Assembly (NCBI GenBank): GCA_031266495.1
Contig: JAISAX010000427.1
Coordinates: forward strand, 1 to 8,826
DNA length: 8,826 nt
Direction: 5' to 3'
Origin: Opitutaceae bacterium
GTDB lineage: Bacteria > Verrucomicrobiota > Verrucomicrobiae > Opitutales > Opitutaceae
The notes under the pieces were generated by a model. It was not told the origin of the DNA. It saw only the letters and a list, made by a program, of their open reading frames with translations, and made no database searches. Below are positions 1-6,658 of this stretch, piece after piece. Each line of letters starts with the position of its first letter. The first letter of the stretch is position 1. The translations under genes and the position numbers were made by a program.

Positions 1-384
1 ATGGTCTATTATGTGATGGCGATGTGCATTCATTCGCAAATCGGGGTGGTGGAAGTGTTGCGCTGGCTACTGGAGGAGGCGCGCGGACTGTTTGGGCACG
101 GAGAACTGGCGGTGGCGACCAGCGGGGCGATCAGTTCGGCGCGAGCGAGGCTGGGCAGCGGAGTGCTTGAGGCGCTGTACCGGCGCATCGTCGGGCCGGT
201 GGCACTCAAACGCACGCGCGGGGCCTGGCACGGGGAATTGCGGGTGGTGGCGCTGGACGGCTCGACGCTTGAGTTGCAGGACAGCCCGGAAATCGCGCGG
301 CACTATGGTTACGCCGCCGTCGGGCGGGGGGAACCCGCCTTCCCCAAACTGCGGTTTGCCGCGCTGGTGGAAACGGGCACGCGG
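1..384 (+). pseudogene. IS4-family transposase fragment (N-terminal part)
   Basis: This is the N-terminal part of an IS4-type DDE transposase. Residues 1-60 resemble the helical N-terminal region of the family (VYYVMAM near the start, then SSARARLG at 46-52), followed by RGAWHGELRVVALDGSTLEL at 73-92. Asp86 in VALDGSTL is the likely first catalytic Asp. The stretch FPKLRFAALVETGT (114-127) matches the region leading to the second Asp, which is missing. Family members usually exceed 400 residues and have roughly 60 residues before the VYYVMA segment, so both ends are absent. The ATG at position 1 sits at the window edge and may not be the true start. After about residue 128 the frame stays open to 621, but that part is tandem repeat and REP-like sequence with no transposase similarity. 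The fragment cannot be active. It is the only recognisable gene remnant on the plus strand. Confidence 0.85.
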
Positions 385-431
385 GCAAGACGGATGGGGT
401 CGGCAAGACGGATGGGGCAAGACGGATGGGG
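385..431. repeat. Three tandem copies of a GCAAGACGGATGGGG unit
   Basis: The unit GCAAGACGGATGGGG occurs at 385-399 and 403-417 (separated by TCG), and again without its first G at 418-431. The last copy runs straight into the GGGGTCAGGCC arm of the inverted repeat at 418-555. The array starts exactly where similarity to the IS4 transposase ends, so it marks the junction of an insertion or rearrangement. Confidence 0.85.
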
Positions 432-555
432 TCAGGCCGAACGTTGTGACATCTTGAAATTGGACGAGAGGCATAATTTGCTTGAAAATCATGGTGATGG
501 ACAAATTTCATTTCGATGTCTTGTCACAGCGTTCGGCCTGACCCCGTTCGCCTTG
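418..555. mobile_element. REP-like / MITE-like inverted-repeat element
   Basis: The arms at 428-450 and 523-545 are 23-nt reverse complements with a single mismatch; both carry GGGGTCAGGCCGAACG followed by TGTGAC. The match extends outward to 418 and 555 with three more mismatches (CAAGACGGAT against CAAGGCGAAC). The roughly 70 nt between the arms are AT-richer and hold no gene. A short GGGGTCAGG-type palindrome is typical of REP sequences mobilised by Y1 (RAYT/IS200-like) transposases, but no such transposase lies in this window, so the element would be non-autonomous. It separates a broken transposase from a broken Ig-like gene, which suggests that insertion or later recombination removed the sequences in between. 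Confidence 0.7.
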
Positions 556-1067
556 TTAAACAAACGCACGCCGCGGTTCCCACTGTCGCCGTCCCGCGCG
601 AGGCTCCATTGGAATCTGTAATTGCCGGGAATGACGGGAGCCGTGATGTCGAAGGAAAATGTCTCGCTGTTGCCCGGAGGAACCGGCACGCCGATATTCA
701 CCCTTGCGACTCTCCAGGCGAGGTCGTCTCCGATATTGCCGAGACTGTATCCGTATTCCGGATCCCATGTGACGTCGCCACTGTTGAAAAAGGTCAGCGA
801 CACCTGCCGGGTTTCCCCAGCCGGGATCACTTCGGGGACGTCTTGCGAGACAAAGCGGGCGTCGGCAGACGAGGGACGGGCCTCGTCGGTTTCCGAACGC
901 AGGAGGGAAGGCGTCGTGAAAGACGCCATCAGGGAGAGGGCGGCGGCAAGCCGAAACACACGTCTGGATGCGTTCAGGGATGCGCGCGGGAAAAGCGGGC
1001 GAACCGGGCCGGGGTCACCGGCGCGGCGCCTGGAGGCGGGAGCGAATGTATTCATTTTTAAAGACAT
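489..1067 (-). CDS. Secreted NBR1-type Ig-like domain protein, 3' end replaced by REP-like element
   Basis: The 192-aa product has an arginine-rich N-terminus, a hydrophobic signal-like stretch at about 38-57 (FRLAAALSLMASF), then one Ig-like domain of the NBR1 central-domain type at about 69-160. Its hallmarks are ARFVSQDVPEVIPAGE, VSLTFFNSGDVTW with Trp101, PVPPGNSETFSFDITAP and GNYRFQWSLARDG. In bacteria such domains usually belong to larger extracellular proteins. Here the native sequence stops near residue 171 and the last 20 or so residues (starting NGVRPNAVT) are read from the REP-like element, so the protein is probably truncated. The start is uncertain: ATG at 1067 and ATG at 1055 are both in frame and neither has a Shine-Dalgarno sequence. 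It lies 49 nt after the aminotransferase-fold gene on the same strand and could be co-transcribed with it. Confidence 0.65.
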   Translation of the reverse strand: MSLKMNTFAPASRRRAGDPGPVRPLFPRASLNASRRVFRLAAALSLMASFTTPSLLRSETDEARPSSADARFVSQDVPEVIPAGETRQVSLTFFNSGDVTWDPEYGYSLGNIGDDLAWRVARVNIGVPVPPGNSETFSFDITAPVIPGNYRFQWSLARDGDSGNRGVRLFNKANGVRPNAVTRHRNEICPSP

Positions 1068-1116
1068 CGTAAGGATTCGGAACGTTGTTCGGGGAAGGCG
1101 TTATGTTCGGTACGGA

Positions 1117-2466
1117 TCATGCGAGCAGTGCGGGCTTGCCGGCAAAGTCGCGGAGATGGGCGAGCAGGGTGTCCACGTCATCAGGCGAATTGAAAAAATG
1201 CGTTGAAACACGGAGGGCTTCCTTGCCGTCCAGCTCGACCGTGCGCACGGCGAGGTGGCGTTCCTGCAGCGCCTTGGCGACGGCTTTCGGAGATAGCCCG
1301 CCAGGCGTGAAGGCGGTGAGACCGGCGGAGAGCGCCGGATCGGAGGGTGTCCAGATTTCAACCGGCTTTATTTCAGCCAACCCCCGACGGAGATGCGTAG
1401 CCAACGAACGGATACGCGTTTCGATGCGTTCCGGGCCGACGAGCCGCCGGAAGGCCAGCGCCTCGACGATGCCGCTGATGCCCGCAACGTTTTTTTGTCC
1501 CGTCTGTTCGTAGCGTCGCGCGGTGTGCGCGCCGGGCCGCGTCGATTCCGGGTCGTGCCAGCCGGTGAGGGTGCGCACGAGGGGTTGCAGGTCGCGGCGT
1601 ATCCAGGAAAAACCGGTGCCGGTGCCGGCAAGCAGCCACTTCTGGCCGGGCGCGGCGTAGTGGTCGATACCCAGCGCCGGGAGATCGAGCGGGAGCACGC
1701 CGAAGGACTGCGCGCCGTCCACGGAGATGAGCAGGCCGCGCGAGTGCGCGAGGTCGGCGAGGTCCCTGATCGGGAGCGCGAGGCCGCTTTTGTAGGTGAC
1801 GTGACTGGCGACGACAAGGCGGCTGCGCGGCGTGATGGCGCGGCGATAAGCCTCGACAATCTGTTCCCGGTCGAGCGCGTTGGGCACGGGCAGCTCCACC
1901 CGAACGGTTTTGATGCCGATGCGTTCTTCGAGTTCCCGGAAGGGGTTGATGGCGGCGCTGTGCTCCTGCGAACCGAGGAGGACTTCGTCGCCGCGCCGCA
2001 GGTCGAGACCGAAGGCGAAGATGTTCAGGCCTTCGGTGGTGGAGCGGGTGAGGATGATGTCGTCCGCATCGGCGTTGACGGCTTTGGCGAGGGCTTCGCG
2101 TGGCGGTTCGTGAGTGAAGAGGCGGAGTGTGTCGGCTCCGGGATCTTCGGCGAGTTCGTGTTCGACGCGCTCGCGGGCTTCACGAACGGAGATCGGGATC
2201 GGGCCGGTGGTGCCGGTGTTCAGGTAAATGCGGTCGGCGCGCAGGTCGAAGCGGGCGCGGACTTGCCGCCACCAGGTTTCGTCGGGTTCGCCGGCGGGGG
2301 GCTTGATGCCCGCCGCCCGGAATGGGCAGTATTTCGCGGGCGCGGATTGTTCCGCGGGAGCGGCGGGCTGGCCGCGGAGGGACAGGCCTCCGAAGGCAAT
2401 GGCGCCAAAGGTCGCGGCAGCGGAGCGGCCAATGAACTGGCGGCGTGAAAATGCGGTTGTATTCAT
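1117..2466 (-). CDS. Tat-exported class V aminotransferase-fold PLP enzyme
   Basis: This 449-aa protein starts with a twin-arginine signal, SRRQFIG at 7-13, followed by a hydrophobic, Ala/Gly-rich stretch ending near residue 38, so it should be exported folded with its cofactor. The rest is a fold type I PLP enzyme of aminotransferase class V (cysteine desulfurase / isopenicillin N epimerase branch): YLNTGTTGPIP at 91-101, TRSTTEGLN at 140-148, DGAQ at 250-253 with the cofactor-binding Asp250, the Schiff-base Lys276 in GQKWLLAGTGTGF, and Arg419 in RVSTHFFN, the usual carboxylate-binding position. Length is normal for the class. The ATG at 2466 was chosen because it opens the Tat signal; the longer open frame upstream is low-complexity and crosses a poly-C run. 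Its neighbour upstream is a TonB-dependent receptor. Known periplasmic relatives include PvdN, which tailors pyoverdine. The substrate here is unknown and desulfurase, epimerase or transaminase activity cannot be told apart. Confidence 0.85.
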   Translation of the reverse strand: MNTTAFSRRQFIGRSAAATFGAIAFGGLSLRGQPAAPAEQSAPAKYCPFRAAGIKPPAGEPDETWWRQVRARFDLRADRIYLNTGTTGPIPISVREARERVEHELAEDPGADTLRLFTHEPPREALAKAVNADADDIILTRSTTEGLNIFAFGLDLRRGDEVLLGSQEHSAAINPFRELEERIGIKTVRVELPVPNALDREQIVEAYRRAITPRSRLVVASHVTYKSGLALPIRDLADLAHSRGLLISVDGAQSFGVLPLDLPALGIDHYAAPGQKWLLAGTGTGFSWIRRDLQPLVRTLTGWHDPESTRPGAHTARRYEQTGQKNVAGISGIVEALAFRRLVGPERIETRIRSLATHLRRGLAEIKPVEIWTPSDPALSAGLTAFTPGGLSPKAVAKALQERHLAVRTVELDGKEALRVSTHFFNSPDDVDTLLAHLRDFAGKPALLA

Positions 2467-2512
2467 AAAACAATGTTCAGTGTCCGTGTGTTTACGGATG
2501 GTTGTGGCGTGC

Positions 2513-2527
2513 GGGGGGGGGGGGGGG
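2513..2527. repeat. Poly-G tract (15 G; poly-C on the coding strand)
   Basis: An uninterrupted run of 15 G on the plus strand is followed by A, six G, A and three G, ending 3 nt before the receptor stop codon. On the coding (minus) strand it is a C-rich tract located after the receptor gene and 46 nt upstream of the aminotransferase-fold start. Homopolymers this long are prone to slippage, and the position suits a length-dependent effect on a promoter or leader. No clear -10 or -35 element is visible between the tract and the start codon. Confidence 0.85.
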
Positions 2528-2540
2528 AGGGGGGAGGGCG

Positions 2541-5081
2541 TCAGAACCTTGCGGAGACGGAGAGGGAGACCGAGCGCGGTGTGCCGACGTAAAAACTGCC
2601 TCCCGAATACGAGGAGCCTCCCGTCGAATAAAACCAGTGCCGGTCGAAGAGATTGTCGATGTTGAGGGCGACCCGAAGGTTGGGGACGAGCACGCCTTTC
2701 GCGCCGGGGCGAGCGAGGGCGTCGTACCCGATGCCAAGCCCGAACAGCGTGTATCCGGAAATGGACTGGCTGTTGGAGGTGGTGAGGAAAACGCCGTCCT
2801 GGTGGCGGGCGTTGACGCCGGCGAACCAGGGGGTGCCGGCGACAAACCAGGTGGCGTCGGCATTGATGATCCACTCGGGGGTGTTGGTCACGGTGTTGCC
2901 GCTGATGGGGCGGGTGACGGAGCCGCCGCCGGCGACGGGTTCATCGTAGTCGTCCTGATATTCGAGTTGTTGCCAGGTGAGGGAAAGGCCGAGGCGGAAG
3001 TCGGGATCGGGAGCCCACGCGAAGGCGAATTCGGCGCCGTATCCGGATACGTCGCCGAGGTTGGCGTAATTGGTGCGTGTCGAGGCGCTGCCAAAACCGA
3101 GGGGATCGTAGGCGTTGATCGAGCCGATGCGGTTCCGGTAACGGATGAGGTAGCCGGCAAGCGAGGCGCTCCATTCCCGGCGCGTGGTGCGCCAGCCGAA
3201 ATCGAGGTTGATGGATTCTTCGGGTTTCAGCGATGTCTCGTTTTCGAGGACGCCGGTGTTGCCGATGATGTCCACGCCGATGCTGGAATAGTTGCGCGAG
3301 AGGTTGGTGAAGAGTTCGTCGGTGGCGTTGAGTTTCCATGTGGCGCCGAGCTGGGGCTGAAACCAGTCGTCGAAGGTCCATGTCTTGTCGTAGGCGACGC
3401 CGTTGTAGAGGGCGGTGATGTCGGGCTGTCCTTTGTAATCGACTTTTTGATACAGGGCGCGGACTCCGCCGGACAGGGTGAGGCGTTCGTCGATGAGCCT
3501 GACCGTGTCCTTGATGTAGGGCTGGAAGGTTTTGATGTCGAAATGGTGGTCGTAATAGACGACCCACCAGGAGGAATAGTCGTAGGGGTTGGCGTTGCTG
3601 CCGTTGATCTGGTTGTATCCGCGGCGGACGTACTTCGGTGTGTCGCGTTCGAGCCAGATTCCGGTTTCGATTTTGTGATCGTCGAGGTTCCAGGCGAGGT
3701 GGATGGGGATGCCGTAGCGTTCGCCGTCGGCGTGGCCCTGGCGGGCCTGGTCGGTGCCGTCGGTGACGGCGGCGAGCCAGGCGGCTTGCGTGCCGGCGGC
3801 GACGGCGGCGGAGTAGCCGGCGAGCCAGGCGTCGTCGAGGAGGGTGCCGCGGGTGGCGGGGGCGCTGATGTCGGTGCGATACGCGCCGGTGCGCAGTCGG
3901 GTGATGTGCTGGTTCTCGGCGTAGAATTGCAGGGCGGTGCGGAAGGGGACGGCGCCGCGGTTGAAACCGGTGCGTTCCTGATAATAGGGGATGGCCTCGA
4001 TTTTCAGGTTGCCGGAGGGGCGGGCTTCGAACCTGGCGCTGAGGATGTCGGTGGTGCGGCTGTTGCGGTTTTTGTTCCAGTAGATGCTGTCCAGACCGTT
4101 GGGGTCGCCGTCGAGAACGGGGGAGTAGAACCAGTTGCGTCCGCCGTCCGTAAGGTCGCCGAGGATACCGAGCGCGGCGAGTTCCGTCCGGTTTTTGCCG
4201 AGGTGCTGCTGGTAGATGCCGGCGATGGGGCGTCCGTCGAGGTCGTCGGCGAAGAAGTGTCCGTAGGCGGCGGTGACGGAGAGGTTGGGAGCGTCCCAGC
4301 GAACCTGAACGTCGTATTTTTGCCGTTCGTATCCGCCAACGGTGCTGAAAACTTCGTCGATTTCACTGTTCGAGCCGCTGACGAAGGCGCTGAGGGCGTG
4401 GTTCGGGTTGAGTTCGTGTTTTCCGGTGTCGGCGCGGAAAAAGATGCGGCGCAGGTTTTCGGAGCCGTAGGTGCCGGACAGCGTGACACCGGGTTTTTCG
4501 GCGGGCGGGCGGGAGTGGAAATTGATGGAGCCGCCGAGGGCGGAGTAGGCGGGCGTGGCCAGATCGGCGGTGCCGGGAGAGACTTCGGAGGAGGCGAAGT
4601 TTTCGGCGTCGATGTATTGGTTGGGCGCGTTGCCGGCCATGTAGTTGCCGAGGAATGGCGTGGGAATGCCGTCAACGGCGACGGCGAGCGCGCCGATGCC
4701 AAAGGCGCGCAGGCGCAGGTCGGTGCCGCTGTAGGTCTTGATGCCGAGGGGATCAACAACGTTGACGTTCACGCCGGGCAGGCGGTTGAGCGTGATGAGG
4801 GGGTTGGTGCCGCCCTTGGTGGTGGCCGCGATGTCGGCGGGACGGAGGATGTTGTTGGCGCGCGATACGCCTTGCTCGGCAACCAGCACGGGGGCCAGCA
4901 GGATGGGCGAGCCGGATTCCCTGGCGTCGGATGCGTCCGGCGCGGAACCGGACGTCCGGGTCGCGGATTGATCGTCGCCAGCCGAAGCCGCGAGCAGGCT
5001 GGCTAACGATGATGCGGCAACAAGCAGCGCAAGCGCCGCCTTGGTGACGGGCATGATGCCCGATGATAACGTATTTTTCAT
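2541..5081 (-). CDS. TonB-dependent outer-membrane receptor
   Basis: The 846-aa protein should form a 22-strand outer-membrane barrel with an N-terminal plug, importing a ligand with energy from TonB-ExbB-ExbD. A signal peptide covers about 1-35 (KAALALLVAASSLASLLAAS). APVLVAEQG at 63-71 is a candidate TonB box. The plug (about 75-195) shows LNRLPGVNVN, LRLRAFGIGALAVAVDGIP and the typical end ALGGSINFHS at 181-190. The barrel follows and ends in YVGTPRSVSLSVSARF, with the terminal Phe expected for BAM recognition. Length is normal. The ATG at 5081 (MKNTL) was chosen because it precedes the signal peptide closely; an upstream ATG at 5180 adds a non-signal-like extension, and ATG 5054 is another option. 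None has a clear Shine-Dalgarno sequence. Ligand is not evident; the following Tat-exported PLP enzyme hints at a siderophore or other amino-acid-derived compound. Confidence 0.93.
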   Translation of the reverse strand: MKNTLSSGIMPVTKAALALLVAASSLASLLAASAGDDQSATRTSGSAPDASDARESGSPILLAPVLVAEQGVSRANNILRPADIAATTKGGTNPLITLNRLPGVNVNVVDPLGIKTYSGTDLRLRAFGIGALAVAVDGIPTPFLGNYMAGNAPNQYIDAENFASSEVSPGTADLATPAYSALGGSINFHSRPPAEKPGVTLSGTYGSENLRRIFFRADTGKHELNPNHALSAFVSGSNSEIDEVFSTVGGYERQKYDVQVRWDAPNLSVTAAYGHFFADDLDGRPIAGIYQQHLGKNRTELAALGILGDLTDGGRNWFYSPVLDGDPNGLDSIYWNKNRNSRTTDILSARFEARPSGNLKIEAIPYYQERTGFNRGAVPFRTALQFYAENQHITRLRTGAYRTDISAPATRGTLLDDAWLAGYSAAVAAGTQAAWLAAVTDGTDQARQGHADGERYGIPIHLAWNLDDHKIETGIWLERDTPKYVRRGYNQINGSNANPYDYSSWWVVYYDHHFDIKTFQPYIKDTVRLIDERLTLSGGVRALYQKVDYKGQPDITALYNGVAYDKTWTFDDWFQPQLGATWKLNATDELFTNLSRNYSSIGVDIIGNTGVLENETSLKPEESINLDFGWRTTRREWSASLAGYLIRYRNRIGSINAYDPLGFGSASTRTNYANLGDVSGYGAEFAFAWAPDPDFRLGLSLTWQQLEYQDDYDEPVAGGGSVTRPISGNTVTNTPEWIINADATWFVAGTPWFAGVNARHQDGVFLTTSNSQSISGYTLFGLGIGYDALARPGAKGVLVPNLRVALNIDNLFDRHWFYSTGGSSYSGGSFYVGTPRSVSLSVSARF

Positions 5082-5404
5082 GATGATACTCAATGTGTGT
5101 TTATGATGGATACAGATTTGCCCGTGCGCGGACGAACGAACGGCCAGAGGGTCGCCTGGCGGCGTTGCGGTCTTGCACAAAAGGATCGGGCGTCCGCCTG
5201 CCGTGGTCGGCCAGTATGCGGGTATGCGGAGGACGAGTAAATTTTCCCGGCTCGCACCCTTGTCGCGCGTAGAGCCGGTAAAATGATGTTTCAGGGCAGG
5301 GGTAGAGCAGCGACGGCAGTCAGCCGGATCGGGGCCGACTGCCGGTCAACAGCAAAGGTTTTTTCCAATGGGTGGCATGGGTGGCATGGCGGGCGTCTCC
5401 GGAA

Positions 5405-5502
5405 CACGGGCTGGAAGCCCGTGCCACGCCGGAACGGTGAGGCAACGCTCACGGGCTGGAAGCCCGTGCCACTCTCCGGAGCGGGCGGGACGCCCGCGCC
5501 AC
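5405..5502. repeat. Three copies of a GGGCTGGAAGCCC-type hairpin repeat
   Basis: Two identical 23-nt copies at 5405-5427 and 5450-5472 contain CACGGGCT, GGA, AGCCCGTG, forming an 8-bp stem with a 3-nt loop, then CCAC. A diverged copy at 5481-5502 has compensating changes: GCGGGCG pairs with CGCCCGC around a GGA loop, so the hairpin is kept while the sequence differs. Read in frame, these repeats give the TGWKPVP and GTGFQPV peptides seen often in Verrucomicrobiota and Planctomycetota predictions. They are best read as dispersed REP-like palindromes, not as coding sequence. Confidence 0.85.
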
Positions 5503-5701
5503 ATGGAGGGGTGACGTCCACGTCGCCCGGCGAGGGTCGTTGCGATTCTTGTGATGCGGTTTTTCATGATGTCCGGCGTCGCGCCCAGAAGGATTCGGAG
5601 AGTTGTTCGAGGAAGGCCCGGATTTTCATCGTCTGCTCCCCGGTGGCGGGTAAGTGTTCGAAGGTACCGATGGTAACCCTCACGGGGAAGAAACCCGGAT
5701 A

Positions 5702-5750
5702 ACGCCTGGTTAAGCCACCTCTTCGTCGAAAACCAGTAAGTTACAGGCGT
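5702..5750. other. Nested inverted repeats downstream of the ABC operon
   Basis: The outer arms ACGCCTG (5702-5708) and CAGGCGT (5744-5750) are exact reverse complements and extend inward with one bulge. A second pairing, CTGGTT (5706-5711) with AACCAG (5731-5736), competes for the same left arm. The structure lies about 110-160 nt past the end of the last permease gene, where a transcript end is expected, but it lacks a following T-run on the minus strand. It may be a transcript-end stabiliser or a mobile-element trace. Confidence 0.35.
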
Positions 5751-5861
5751 ATGGAGAACGAGAAGGTTGTCCGTCCTTTCGGGAGGAGAAACTTCTCTGG
5801 AATTTGAACTAAAATCGAGTCGGTTCATGTGTTGAAGATTATATTGCCTCCTGTGAGATGT

Positions 5862-6656
5862 TCAGCCGTAACCAAAGTTGTTCAGATTTGAACTTTCATA
5901 TTTCTTGATCCCTCTGTGAAAAAGAAATATGGATAACGCCAGAAACAGGGTCGCCAGCGATGCTGCCAACGCGAGTCGCGGCCAGTTCATTTGTTTTATC
6001 GCTTCGACAGGCAAGGTACCCACAAGCAGAGACGGAATTATAAACGTGAAGACCAGCCGGTTTATTCCCTGAAATGTTCCACCGACAAACAGTGATGGAG
6101 TCAAAAACACTTCGAACAAACTCTGCGACAACGAGACGGAATCCATTAGCCAGAAACCTGCAGTTTGCGTGAGCAGCAAGATGGAAAAGAAAACAACACA
6201 GGCTATGAACACCCCGCAAACGAGCATGACTCCTGCCTCGATGCCCAACTTCATGGCCATGCTATAAATAATCAGGGAGATAAATCCATAAAATATGTCG
6301 CCAACAGCCGAAACGCCGAATGACGAGGTCGCCACACGTGGCAAAATCCTTCGAGGGGAAACCAGAAAACGGTCAAATCCACCGCTGGCGACCGAGGCGG
6401 CGAGTTTTGACAATCCGTTGAAAAAAGAAAAAACGATCCCGAAGGCGAGTGTGACAAACCCGACAAGGGCGACCACATCAAGTTGTCCCCAGCCGCCGAC
6501 CTGCCCGACTGTTTTCATGAAAAACACCCAGAGGATGAGCAGCGAACAATTGTTCAACATCATGCCGAACGCGTTCAGGAGAAAACTTGCCCGCAATTCG
6601 GCGGAATTGCTGATGTTTTTCCGTATTGAATAAAGCAGAAATCGCAACTCTTTCAT
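5862..6656 (-). CDS. ABC-2 family transporter permease (DUF990/COG3694 type)
   Basis: This 264-aa integral membrane protein is the second permease of the ABC transporter. It begins with a short basic cytosolic segment (KELRFLLYSIRKN) and has about six hydrophobic segments, near 24-48, 60-80, 117-137, 142-164, 184-214 and 226-248. The loop SGGFDRFLVSPRRILPRVA at 91-109 is the conserved cytosolic motif of this family, a coupling segment between membrane helices. Length is normal. ATG 6656 is preferred over upstream starts because GGAGG lies 6 nt before it and the frame upstream lies in the preceding gene. Its ATG comes 2 nt after the TGA of the first permease, so translation is probably coupled. 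Substrate and direction are not shown by the sequence; family context favours export. Confidence 0.88.
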   Translation of the reverse strand: MKELRFLLYSIRKNISNSAELRASFLLNAFGMMLNNCSLLILWVFFMKTVGQVGGWGQLDVVALVGFVTLAFGIVFSFFNGLSKLAASVASGGFDRFLVSPRRILPRVATSSFGVSAVGDIFYGFISLIIYSMAMKLGIEAGVMLVCGVFIACVVFFSILLLTQTAGFWLMDSVSLSQSLFEVFLTPSLFVGGTFQGINRLVFTFIIPSLLVGTLPVEAIKQMNWPRLALAASLATLFLALSIFLFHRGIKKYESSNLNNFGYG

Positions 6657-6658
6657 GA

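Larger units (their letters stand above)
5082..5861. other. Gene-free stretch of 780 nt with hairpin repeats
   Basis: No convincing gene is seen. The part next to the receptor (5082-5280) should hold its promoter and leader, but no good -35/-10 pair was found; an inverted repeat CCGGCTC/GAGCCGG (5247-5253 and 5272-5278) has an 18-nt loop and no clear T-run. The middle carries three hairpin repeats (5405-5502) and a short tandem TGGGTGGCA pair (5369-5386). At 5564-5629 on the minus strand a 21-codon frame (MKIRAFLEQLSESFWARRRTS) looks like the start of a membrane protein gene that breaks off after SFWA; this may be a remnant but is too short to identify. Nested inverted repeats lie at 5702-5750. 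Base composition changes here from GC-rich on the left to clearly AT-richer on the right. Confidence 0.6.

Noticed and set aside
388..621. Continuation of the transposase frame
   Set aside because: The frame stays open, but the sequence is tandem repeat, REP-like element and the antisense of the Ig-like gene; it is not transposase.
516..1206. Plus-strand open frames opposite the Ig-like gene
   Set aside because: They show no domain and mirror the coding frame of the minus-strand gene, which has a signal-like segment and a recognisable Ig domain.
1393..2448. Plus-strand open frame of 351 codons opposite the aminotransferase-fold gene
   Set aside because: It is an antisense shadow of a gene with intact catalytic motifs, and its own product has biased composition and no recognisable domain.
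2467..2874. Longer N-terminus for the PLP enzyme, starting at 2874
   Set aside because: It would read back through the poly-C tract and overlap the receptor gene with low-complexity Pro/Arg sequence; the Tat signal directly after ATG 2466 fixes the start.
2502..5006. Long plus-strand open frame of 834 codons opposite the receptor gene
   Set aside because: It is antisense to a clear TonB-dependent receptor, starts at a TTG within the poly-G run, and its product is a biased Gly/Val/Ala/Asp/Glu sequence with no domain. High GC keeps the antisense frame open.
5247..5278. Rho-independent terminator upstream of the receptor
   Set aside because: The 7-bp stem has an 18-nt loop and only a mixed A/T stretch afterwards, with no T-run on either strand.
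5405..5502. CRISPR-like array
   Set aside because: There are only three copies, one of them diverged, with spacers of unequal length (22 and 8 nt), and each copy is a palindrome; there are no cas genes.
5283..5702. Plus-strand open frame of 139 codons
   Set aside because: It contains TGWKPVP repeats from the same hairpins and has no other support.
5346..5828. Minus-strand open frame of 160 codons
   Set aside because: Its C-terminal half is the translated hairpin repeats (HGLPAR), and the N-terminal half shows no domain or ribosome site.
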